64,000 nucleotides of DNA from an uncultured Prochlorococcus sp. (GTDB taxonomy: Bacteria; Cyanobacteriota; Cyanobacteriia; PCC-6307; Cyanobiaceae): the NCBI GenBank assembly GCA_902583265.1, contig CACHVD010000005.1, forward strand, positions 1-64,000, read 5' to 3'. The translations under genes were made by a program, and so were the position numbers. The notes beneath the pieces were generated by a model that was not told the DNA's origin, did not search any database, and saw nothing but the letters and a program-made list of their open reading frames with translations. Positions 56,587-63,175 of this stretch are shown one piece after another (the stretch's first letter is position 1; every line of letters begins with the position of its first letter).

Positions 56587-57959
56587 TAATCTTTTTGAAT
56601 TAATTCAATATTTTCCTTTTCTACTTCTTTATTTAAAGCTCTTTGCTGTTTACCCCTCCACAATAAAATGAGAGGTGTGCCTTCAAAACCTAAATTTAAT
56701 CTAATTTGTTTTTCAATATATCTTCTGTAAGTTATTCCAAATAATTTAGGGTCGTTTACAAAAAGAGTAAAAGTAGGAGGTTTATTCTTAACTTGAGTAC
56801 CGTAATAGAGCCTACCTTGCTTGCCGCTTCTTTTCGTTGGCGGACTTTTCCAACTAATAGAATCTTTTAGCACTTCATTAACAACTGAAGTTGTAACTCT
56901 TCTTCTATGTTGATTTACAGCATTAAAAGCATGCTCAAAAATATTCTCAACTCTTTTCCCCGTAAGGGCAGATATAAAAATCATTTTTGACCAGTGTAAA
57001 AAATAAAGTTTAGATCTAAGTTCTTTTTCTACTTGATAAATCGTTGAACTATTTTTTTCAACAAGATCCCATTTATTAACAACAATTATACAAGCTCTGC
57101 CTTGTTCCTCTATTCTCCCTGCCAACTTCTGGTCTTGATCAGTTACTCCATCTATAGCATCTATAACTAAGACACATATATCACTTCTATCTATAGATTT
57201 AAAAGCTCTATTAATTCCAAAGAATTCAGTACCATATTTAACATTCTTTTTTCTTCTAATTCCAGCAGTGTCAACAATTTTCCATTGGATATCACCTTTT
57301 TTAATAAGCATATCAATTGAATCTGTTGTAGTCCCACTAATATCACTAACTATTGCTCTTTTTTCACCTGAAATTGAATTTAACAAACTAGATTTACCAA
57401 CATTTGGCCTGCCAATAATCGACATCATTATCTTTTCTTCCTCATCCTGAATATTGTTCTCGGGAAGTTCTTCAATAACGAGATCTAAAAGATCTCCAGT
57501 ACCTGAACCATGAATAGCAGAAACAGGGTAAGGTTCGCCCAATCCTAATTTCCAGAACTCAGAGGCTAGAGAGATTCCCAGAGTAGTCGATTCACATTTA
57601 TTAACAGCAACAATTGTTTTACAGCTTGAGTTCCTTAACCATTTTGCTATTGATAAATCGCCATCAGTAACTCCTTGATTACCATCTACCACAAGTAAAG
57701 CGATTGAAGCCTCTTCTAGGGCCAAATAAACTTGTGTTCTTATCTCTGGCAAGAATTCACTATCATCATCAAAAACTAACCCTCCAGTGTCAACTATTTG
57801 GAATTCCTTGCCACCCCATGAAGCATTTTGATAAGTTCTATCTCTCGTAACACCAGGTTTATCAAAAACTATTGCATCATTACTTTCGCAAAGACGATTT
57901 ACCAAGGTAGATTTACCAACATTAGGTCTCCCGATTATTGCTATTTTTGGAAGAATCAA
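56586..57959 (-). CDS. der: Ribosome-associated GTPase Der (EngA)
   Basis: The 457-aa protein has two tandem G domains: first [14 protein letters not shown] near residue 10 with DTGGL and NKCE, second [14 protein letters not shown] near residue 186 with DTAGI and NKWD. A KH-like C-terminal domain follows ([20 protein letters not shown]). It acts in 50S subunit maturation. Its duplicated G domains are diagnostic. Confidence 0.98.
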   Translation of the reverse strand: MILPKIAIIGRPNVGKSTLVNRLCESNDAIVFDKPGVTRDRTYQNASWGGKEFQIVDTGGLVFDDDSEFLPEIRTQVYLALEEASIALLVVDGNQGVTDGDLSIAKWLRNSSCKTIVAVNKCESTTLGISLASEFWKLGLGEPYPVSAIHGSGTGDLLDLVIEELPENNIQDEEEKIMMSIIGRPNVGKSSLLNSISGEKRAIVSDISGTTTDSIDMLIKKGDIQWKIVDTAGIRRKKNVKYGTEFFGINRAFKSIDRSDICVLVIDAIDGVTDQDQKLAGRIEEQGRACIIVVNKWDLVEKNSSTIYQVEKELRSKLYFLHWSKMIFISALTGKRVENIFEHAFNAVNQHRRRVTTSVVNEVLKDSISWKSPPTKRSGKQGRLYYGTQVKNKPPTFTLFVNDPKLFGITYRRYIEKQIRLNLGFEGTPLILLWRGKQQRALNKEVEKENIELIQKD

Positions 57960-58033
57960 TTCTTCACTCCAAAGAAAATATTGTCTATTACAACTATACC
58001 TTTAATAGAATCATTTACCTCGCTAAAAAATAT

Positions 58034-58519
58034 TTATTTGATTTCTGGATCTCCAAAATGTCCTTTCGCTGGATTAACAGGCGGTGTACTTGGTATTGGA
58101 ATAATATTTTTATCATTTAAAAAACATTTATTTTCAATAGCCCAATAAATTAACCAATTTACTGCGGTCGCTCTTCTAGTTCTTCTTGGATAAAGTTCGT
58201 TAATTTTGTAACCTTTAAAGTTAAGAAATTTCTTAAGTCCCTGTTTATGATCCCTTGGGATTGATCTAGTCAAATGGACTGATGCTATTCTCTCTGAGAT
58301 AATTTGAGGAGCTTCTAGAAATTTATCTGACCAATAAGTAGGAGTTAATAAACTAGGGTACCAGCAATTTATAGGTAATTCTTTTTTATAAAAAAGTCTT
58401 TCCCAAATCAATTCACAAACAAAAACATCACTAACTTTATCTTCAAGAATGAGAGATAATAGTTCCTTACAAATTGGCCATGTAAATTGGTTTGCTGATA
58501 AATCTACTTTTTTATTCAT
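58034..58519 (-). CDS. DUF1823 family protein
   Basis: This 161-aa soluble protein contains VSDVFVCELIWERLFYKK, a WYPSLLTPTYWSDKFLEAPQ region and HKQGLKKFLNFKGYKINELY PRRTRRATAVNWLIYW (quoted in two parts), the pattern of the cyanobacterial/plastid DUF1823 family with no known function. The many Trp and Arg residues are typical. Its ATG overlaps the stop of cobI by one base, so it is translationally coupled to that gene. Confidence 0.78.
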   Translation of the reverse strand: MNKKVDLSANQFTWPICKELLSLILEDKVSDVFVCELIWERLFYKKELPINCWYPSLLTPTYWSDKFLEAPQIISERIASVHLTRSIPRDHKQGLKKFLNFKGYKINELYPRRTRRATAVNWLIYWAIENKCFLNDKNIIPIPSTPPVNPAKGHFGDPEIK

Positions 58520-59274
58520 TAATCCAACCTTATCAAAATCAAGGAGAAATAAGGCATGATATCGTTCTTGTATTGAGATGCATATTGAATAATTTGGTCA
58601 GGCATACCAATACTTAAAGCTATTAATGATGTATTGATGATATCCTCTTTTTTTAAAGTTTCCCTTACTAGATTCCATCTTTTCCCAACCTTCATAATTG
58701 CCAAGACCGTTTTTTTACCTCTACTATCTCTGATTAAGGATGTTAATTCTGAATTTGAAGAAGGGCACTCTTTGATTATCAAGGTCTCACCTTTTTTAAC
58801 CAAATCAAAATTATTCAAGGCTGCAGCTGCTGAAAGAGAAGAAATACCAGGTATGGTATTCGTAATAATTTCGGGATAATTATTTTTTATTATCCTCAAA
58901 ATATTCGAAGAGCTTGCAAATAGTGAAGTATCTCCAAGACAAAGTAAAACTACTGATTCACCTTTTTGTATAAATCCTACAATTTTTTCTACTGCGTTAG
59001 ACCATATTCCATCAGGATCAAGATCCTTACTAGCCATCGGGAAAATAATAGGTATCTTTTTTTTTAATTTGGTATGTTTATTGACTATTTCCGCAGCGAA
59101 ACTCTTTTTATTATCATCTGATACCGGAAAAAATATAACGTTCGCTTTTTTGATTGCATTTACAGCAGCAATTGTTAAAAGTGATGGATCTCCAGGGCCA
59201 ACGCCAACTATGGTCAATGATGCAAAATTACCTCTTAAACTTTTAAACAAACTAAGAAATTTTTTTATTATCAT
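58519..59274 (-). CDS. cobI: Precorrin-2 C20-methyltransferase
   Basis: The 251-aa tetrapyrrole methylase has SLTIVGVGPGDPSLLTIAAV near residue 19 (GxGPGDP motif), VVLLCLGDTSLFASSSNILR near residue 107 and TIPGISSLSAAAALNN near residue 138. It matches CobI/CbiL, which adds the C20 methyl group in cobamide synthesis. It is slightly long at the N-terminus; a start near residue 17 would also give a full domain. Together with the CobT-like gene at 10.9 kb it supports de novo cobamide production. Confidence 0.92.
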   Translation of the reverse strand: MIIKKFLSLFKSLRGNFASLTIVGVGPGDPSLLTIAAVNAIKKANVIFFPVSDDNKKSFAAEIVNKHTKLKKKIPIIFPMASKDLDPDGIWSNAVEKIVGFIQKGESVVLLCLGDTSLFASSSNILRIIKNNYPEIITNTIPGISSLSAAAALNNFDLVKKGETLIIKECPSSNSELTSLIRDSRGKKTVLAIMKVGKRWNLVRETLKKEDIINTSLIALSIGMPDQIIQYASQYKNDIMPYFSLILIRLD

Positions 59275-59295
59275 TCGGAACTTATTAAATTATTT

Positions 59296-59904
59296 CTAAC
59301 TATGGACCCTTGGCATTAAGTAAGTCTCAGCAAGTATTTCTGATTCAATTTTAGACAATTCCTCCAACCTAATGAAAGTTTGATTCTTAGAGAATTTAGT
59401 TTGCGCTAATTTCCAATAAATCCCAAAGTGTCTTGCCTCACTCTCAAGCAAAGATTCATAAAGAACTCTAAAAGATTCTTTTTCAGAATTCAGAGCAAGC
59501 AAGCCTAACCTTTCATGACTTCTTGCTTCAATCAACCCTGCTATCAAGAAACTATCTAGCATCCTATTAGGTTCTTCTTTTCTAATATTCTTAGCCAATT
59601 CAGCACCATATGGAGGAGGCTTTAAAGCCTTCAGAGAATGTCCAAGATCCTTTAAAAAATATACTATTTTTTCAAAATGTTCCAATTCTTCTCTTGCTAT
59701 TGGGCTTAAAACTTCTGCCAAATTTGGTTCTGATGGATATCTAAACATCAATTGGACAGCAACTCCTGCAGCCTTTCTTTCGCAATGTGCATGATCAATA
59801 AGAAGATCTATTGGATTAGATAATGCCAGTCTGATCCAATCATCTGAGGTTGTTGAGGATAAATATTTAATATGAGATGAGGGCCTTTTAAAATCAACTA
59901 GCAT
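59296..59904 (-). CDS. miaE: tRNA-(ms2io6A)-hydroxylase
   Basis: This 202-aa ferritin-like diiron protein has carboxylate/histidine ligands typical of the family: HAHCERKAAGVAVQLMFRYP near residue 38, EELEHFEKIVYFL near residue 72, GLIEARSHERLGLLA near residue 124 and LLESEARHFGIYWKLA near residue 152. It hydroxylates the isopentenyl modification at tRNA position 37. It abuts aroQ with no gap and lies 21 bp upstream of cobI. Confidence 0.93.
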   Translation of the reverse strand: MLVDFKRPSSHIKYLSSTTSDDWIRLALSNPIDLLIDHAHCERKAAGVAVQLMFRYPSEPNLAEVLSPIAREELEHFEKIVYFLKDLGHSLKALKPPPYGAELAKNIRKEEPNRMLDSFLIAGLIEARSHERLGLLALNSEKESFRVLYESLLESEARHFGIYWKLAQTKFSKNQTFIRLEELSKIESEILAETYLMPRVHS

Positions 59905-60345
59905 TTAATCTTTACTACTTAAATATTCAATTATTCCTTCTAGAGCAAGGGAATAACCATTAATACCGAATCCACTAATAATTCCTATAGCTTTGTCTGT
60001 AAGAAAAGATTCTTTACGAAAGTCTTCTCTACTAAAAATATTTGAAATATGCAACTCTACAAATGGGATTTTTGATCCAATTAAAGCATCACGAATAGAA
60101 ATTGAGGTATGAGTAAAAGCGCCAGCGTTTATAAGAATGCCTTGAATCCTTTTAACAGAATCATGAATCTTATCAACTATTTCACCTTCATGATTACTTT
60201 GAAAACACTCAAGAAAAGTTTTTTTACTTTTTGCAGCTTCCATTAAATCTTGCTCAATATCTTTCAATGTTTTATATCCATATATTTCGGGTTCTCTAGT
60301 GCCTAGAAGATTAAGATTTGGTCCATTTATCAATAAAATATTCAT
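59905..60345 (-). CDS. aroQ: Type II 3-dehydroquinate dehydratase
   Basis: The 146-aa dodecameric shikimate-pathway enzyme starts [20 protein letters not shown]. The ORF track's longer start (60411) adds a hydrophobic stretch not found in the family, and the ATG at 60345 gives the standard length. Catalytic residues appear in [13 protein letters not shown] (Tyr), [20 protein letters not shown] near residue 43, and [17 protein letters not shown] (His). miaE starts at the next base after its stop. Confidence 0.95.
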   Translation of the reverse strand: MNILLINGPNLNLLGTREPEIYGYKTLKDIEQDLMEAAKSKKTFLECFQSNHEGEIVDKIHDSVKRIQGILINAGAFTHTSISIRDALIGSKIPFVELHISNIFSREDFRKESFLTDKAIGIISGFGINGYSLALEGIIEYLSSKD

Positions 60346-60447
60346 CATCAATAAAGTCTTTTCTTTACAAATGCTATCTATAAAGAAACAAAAAAACCAA
60401 AACATTTTCACACAAAGTGTCCATTAACTGATAAGTTCAAATAGTGG

Positions 60448-60529
60448 GGGTCGGTGCCCGAGTGGTTAAAGGGGGCGGACTGTAAATCCGCTGGCTCTGC
60501 CTACGTTGGTTCAAATCCAACCCGGCCCA
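60448..60529 (+). tRNA. tRNA-Tyr (GTA)
   Basis: An 82-nt class II tRNA with acceptor GGGTCGG / CCGGCCC, anticodon stem-loop around CTGTAAATC giving GTA, a long variable arm, and T loop GGTTCAAATCC. No CCA is encoded. It is the first RNA gene before the accessory region. Confidence 0.97.
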
Positions 60530-60539
60530 CTTTAAAATT

Positions 60540-60611
<72 letters not shown>

Positions 60612-60702
60612 TGGCCAAAACGCCCTCCATTACTAAGCTCTCAAAGAATTTAGGAAAAGTAGTAAATAGCTGTATACATCAAGATATATCGACAATATAG
60701 CG

Positions 60703-60726
60703 ATTATGCACTAAATTATGCACTAA
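60703..60726 (+). repeat. Perfect 12-bp tandem repeat near the tRNA-Thr 3' end
   Basis: ATTATGCACTAA occurs twice in a row (60703-60714, 60715-60726), then TTGCAC. It lies 92 bp beyond tRNA-Thr and 14 bp before the integrase-like start, a location where arm-type recombinase binding sites commonly occur. Function is inferred from position only. Confidence 0.6.
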
Positions 60727-60739
60727 TTGCACTTTTAAG

Positions 60740-61182
60740 ATGGCCAGTAGTAGCAGGGATTCTTGGGAAAAAAATTAAAAGATTTAATACGCACTAATAT
60801 TGCGGCTGGTTGGCGTGTAAATGGCGAAGATAGCGGTAAGACTAAAATCTTATACGTTTACAACGAAGGACTAGGTATGAGCAACAGGAGAACCTCTCAG
60901 ACCTTACCCATCGAATGGAAGAAAAATAATAGTGGTGACATTTTCAAGGCTGTTGAATTTATACAAAAATTAGTTGTTAAAAAAGATATTCCATTTAAAG
61001 AAGCGGCCAGAAGATATAAAGCACAATTCATTGAAGAAGATACAAAAACACCTAATAAAGCATGGGAAGATTTTCTAATAATTCCACCAAAATTTACTTA
61101 CAACAAAAAAGAATTTCAAAAAGCTAATCAGGAATATAAGGCAAAATTAAAAGCAACAACTGTTGACCAATTTAATAATTGA
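60740..61182 (+). pseudogene. Truncated and frameshifted phage-type integrase
   Basis: The ORF track begins at a weak TTG (60763). An ATG at 60740 opens in another frame with MASSSRDSWEK, which resembles cyanobacterial integrase N-termini, and meets this ORF at a run of seven A (60768-60774). One extra A would join them as WEKKLKDLI. The rest, GWRVNGEDSGKTKILYVY and TLPIEWKKNNSGDIFKAVEF, fits the N-terminal arm-binding region. The frame stops after about 140 codons with no catalytic Arg/His/Tyr domain. Family assignment is by remembered pattern, but its site beside tRNA-Thr agrees. Confidence 0.55.
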
Positions 61183-61334
61183 CAATCTATTTACAATATA
61201 TGTGTGAGCACCTTCTTTTATTTATGGAAGAAAAAGGATTTAACGTAACTCAGGGAATGGCCTTGCTACTTTTGAAATTTACGCAGAATCAGAAGAATAA
61301 ATTACTCTATATGTAAGGAATAAGGTAAAAAAAA

Positions 61335-61679
61335 ATGTCTAGAAATATAATAAAAATTCTTGAAAAAAACTTTTCAGACTTAAAAGCTGGGCAGAAAATG
61401 CTTATTTCTTCCCCAGAAAAGATAGCTGAATACATTAAGAATATTCCAGAAGGCATACATAAGACTTCAAAAGAAATGAGATTAGATTTAGCAAAAGTAA
61501 TGGGCGCGGATAATTCTTGTCCAGTCTCAACAGGAATCTTCCTCAGGAAAGCAATTGAAGAACATGGGAAAGAGATTCCTTTTTGGAGATTGATTGATGA
61601 AAATCATCCATTAGTCAAAAAATTAAATTTAGACCCTAAAGAAATAAAATATATGAGAAATCTTGAGGGAATTGATTAA
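61335..61679 (+). CDS. Small MGMT-family-like protein
   Basis: This 114-aa protein contains QKMLISSPEKIAEYIKNIPE, then SKEMRLDLAKVMGADNSCP and VSTGIFLRKAIEEHGKEIPF-WRLI. The spacing of MLI-P, a winged-helix-like stretch, CPxTTGIFLR and PxWRxI matches proteins annotated as 'MGMT family', which share the DNA-binding fold of alkylguanine transferases without the PCHR site. A DNA-repair or DNA-binding role is therefore possible but unproven. The C-terminus is shorter than in homologues I recall. Confidence 0.5.
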   Translation: MSRNIIKILEKNFSDLKAGQKMLISSPEKIAEYIKNIPEGIHKTSKEMRLDLAKVMGADNSCPVSTGIFLRKAIEEHGKEIPFWRLIDENHPLVKKLNLDPKEIKYMRNLEGID

Positions 61680-61722
61680 TATTGAGTTGGAGTAATTTTT
61701 AATGAGTAGAGATCCTAAATAA

Positions 61723-61890
61723 ATGACCCTTGTAAATCCTTTAGCACTTGGAAAAGTCTTAAATAAATATAAGTTAACCCCTAAGAACAAACAGCAAGTA
61801 GTCCTATTATCTAAACGGAAAACCGCAACTTGGTCAGCCATACATAGACTTGCAAGAAAACTAGAATTTCAACAGACAGTAACCCAGTAA
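61723..61890 (+). CDS. Small basic protein, unknown (55 aa), unannotated ORF
   Basis: An ATG at 61723 opens a 56-codon frame: MTLVNPLALGKVLNKYKLTP, then SKRKTATWSAIHRLARKLEF and QQTVTQ. The protein is basic with a helical-looking middle, suggesting a small nucleic-acid-binding protein, but I recognise no family. The next ORF begins 21 bp after its stop. Confidence 0.5.
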   Translation: MTLVNPLALGKVLNKYKLTPKNKQQVVLLSKRKTATWSAIHRLARKLEFQQTVTQ

Positions 61891-61911
61891 GAGCAACAGC
61901 AAAAACAGTAA

Positions 61912-62025
61912 ATGGAGTATTTAACTGACCTTTGGAATAATCAACCAAATATATTTATCGGTGTAGGTGTAGCAACCGCAGTATTGTTGGGGATTTATAT
62001 TTTCTTACTCAATACATATCAGTAA
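61912..62025 (+). CDS. Single-TM mini-protein (37 aa), unannotated ORF
   Basis: Starting with ATG at 61912, MEYLTDLWNNQPNIFIGVGV is followed by ATAVLLGIYIFLLNTYQ. One TM helix (about residues 14-34) is flanked by a short acidic N-terminus and a polar end. Its stop TAA is directly followed by the GTG of the next ORF. Size and layout recall small photosystem or membrane-complex subunits, but no specific match is recognised. Confidence 0.5.
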   Translation: MEYLTDLWNNQPNIFIGVGVATAVLLGIYIFLLNTYQ

Positions 62026-62274
62026 GTGGAGAAATTTACTCTTATTAATAAGGACAGAAACAGAATAAAAGTCTTTGAACCATTTGAAGATGTATCGAAG
62101 CCTAGTTCTAGTATTGATGCAATGATGATTAGTTATGGATGTGTTTATAAGAGAAGTAGTAAACCAGTTATGAAAGGAAGCAGGGTAGAAACTGTTGAGG
62201 CTGCTAGAAAAGAATATAAAGAACTATTAGAGCAGGGTTGGAAAAAGACCTCAATATTTAATTCTTATTTTTAG
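62026..62274 (+). CDS. Small picocyanobacterial protein of unknown function
   Basis: This 82-aa protein from GTG at 62026 reads MEKFTLINKDRNRIKVFEPF, has a central IDAMMISYGCVYKRSSKPVM and ends with VEAARKEYKELLEQGWKKTS. The ARxxYxxLLxxGW ending recalls the DUF1651-type small proteins common in Prochlorococcus and Synechococcus, but the match is weak. It starts on the base after the stop of the TM mini-protein, so the two are translationally coupled. Confidence 0.5.
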   Translation: MEKFTLINKDRNRIKVFEPFEDVSKPSSSIDAMMISYGCVYKRSSKPVMKGSRVETVEAARKEYKELLEQGWKKTSIFNSYF

Positions 62275-62281
62275 TTATAGC

Positions 62282-62329
62282 GGGCGATGCACCATGCAAA
62301 GCTATGCAAGGTATAGCAAATGATCGCCC
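62282..62329. other. Nested GC-rich inverted repeats in the 358-bp gap
   Basis: Outer stem GGGCGAT / ATCGCCC (62282-62288, 62323-62329) encloses GCTAT / ATAGC (62301-62305, 62313-62317). It stands out in an AT-rich genome and could be a terminator for the small ORFs, a small RNA, or part of a mobile element end. The gap 62275-62632 holds this, the tRNA-Pro fragment and C-rich repeats. I see no protein gene in it. Confidence 0.45.
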
Positions 62330-62359
62330 AGAGGATAATTGAGAATCGTGAGAAGTCAA

Positions 62360-62407
62360 TCGGGGCGACAGGATTCGAACCTGCGACCTAGTGCTCCCAA
62401 AGCACTT
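62360..62407 (-). other. 48-bp 3' fragment of tRNA-Pro (TGG)
   Basis: Read on the minus strand, the 48 bases contain the anticodon arm AGTGC-TTTGGGA-GCACT, the variable bases AGGTC, T-arm GCAGG-TTCGAAT-CCTGT and the 3' acceptor strand CGCCCCG plus discriminator A. The D-arm and 5' acceptor are missing, so it cannot be a functional tRNA. Such a cut at the anticodon stem is what site-specific integration at a tRNA leaves behind (an att duplicate). Confidence 0.88.
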
Positions 62408-62529
62408 GTATGTAAAAATGAGAAAAACTTAAGAACGTAGATTATAACAAGTGTTATCTTTGTTGTTGGAACGTATTTGAGTCTCAAAATCATGCTTTAC
62501 GATCGCAAGAAGTAGCATGAGATCGTCCC

Positions 62530-62551
62530 CTAGCTCCCCCTCTAGCTCCCC
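62530..62551 (+). repeat. C-rich short tandem repeat
   Basis: CTAGCTCCCC occurs at 62530-62539 and 62542-62551 (12-bp period), within a C-rich island that also has flanking CCCC and CTAG. It is unlike the surrounding composition. Confidence 0.6.
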
Positions 62552-62632
62552 TAGTTGCACCCGAGTGCCTTCTTCTTCATTATTATTACAAATTGACAGT
62601 AGATTAAAATAAAGGAAATAAGCACTTGTATC

Positions 62633-63175
62633 GTGAAAAAATTTCTTTTACCTTTTTTATTAATATTTTTATCAAGTTGCACTTTTGAAAAAGATTATAA
62701 AAGTGAATTAAAAGAAGAACTTAAAAATGAACTTAAAAATGAACTTAGGTTAGAACTTAAAAATGAACTTCAAAAGGGTGGTAATAAGAATAATGAGTTC
62801 CATCTAGAAATAATAGATGAAACTATATTGGGAATTAGCGATTTCAAGACTGATAAACCATCCTATGGTGGTTGTAGTTTTTCTGGAAACTTTAAATTTA
62901 ATATAAAAGTTCCTGAAAACTTTACAGGGAGTATTTCAGATATAGCAGCAACTTATTTATACAAGGGAGTTGAACAAGTTGGAAGTTTTTATGATGATTT
63001 TATTGATGGAAAATCTATTGAAGGTTCGTATGTGAGTGGATATGTTTCATCAGATGAAATGCTCACTAAAGAAGGATCTTTAATATGTTCAATTAATTCT
63101 TCAGATGACATAAAATTAAAATCATTTAGTAAAAAAACTCTTGTTCTAGAGGGCATTAAACCTTCTTTAAAATGA
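62633..63175 (+). CDS. Lipoprotein with ELKN tetrapeptide repeats, unknown function
   Basis: This 180-aa protein has a lipoprotein signal MKKFLLPFLLIFLSSC (lipobox LSSC) and then a charged helical stalk of six four-residue units (ELKE, ELKN, ELKN, ELRL, ELKN, ELQK), encoded by 12-bp DNA units at 62705-62776. The C-terminal 120 residues look beta-rich (YGGCSFSGNFKFNIKVPENF) with two cysteines that could pair. GTG start. It overlaps the next exported protein gene by 4 bp (ATGA), so the two work together or at least are coupled. Confidence 0.65.
   Translation: MKKFLLPFLLIFLSSCTFEKDYKSELKEELKNELKNELRLELKNELQKGGNKNNEFHLEIIDETILGISDFKTDKPSYGGCSFSGNFKFNIKVPENFTGSISDIAATYLYKGVEQVGSFYDDFIDGKSIEGSYVSGYVSSDEMLTKEGSLICSINSSDDIKLKSFSKKTLVLEGIKPSLK
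62705..62776 (+). repeat. 12-bp tandem repeats encoding the ELKN stalk
   Basis: Units of GAACTTAAAAAT: exact at 62717-62728, 62729-62740 and 62753-62764, with variants at 62705-62716 (GAATTAAAAGAA), 62741-62752 and 62765-62776. Copy number could change by slippage while staying in frame. Confidence 0.85.

Noticed and set aside
57828-58148. 106-aa plus-strand ORF spanning der and DUF1823 gene ends
   Set aside because: It is antisense to two recognised genes, with no family features of its own.
60346-60411. Longer N-terminus of AroQ
   Set aside because: It adds an aromatic, cysteine-containing stretch absent from type II dehydroquinases; [10 protein letters not shown] is the standard start.
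61226-61318. 30-codon ORF MEEKGFNVTQGMALLLLKF
   Set aside because: It is too short and lacks supporting context; it overlaps another short frame starting GTG at 61202, so it is not called.
61629-61841. 70-aa minus-strand ORF
   Set aside because: It is antisense to the MGMT-like gene end and the 55-aa ORF; no features of a real protein.
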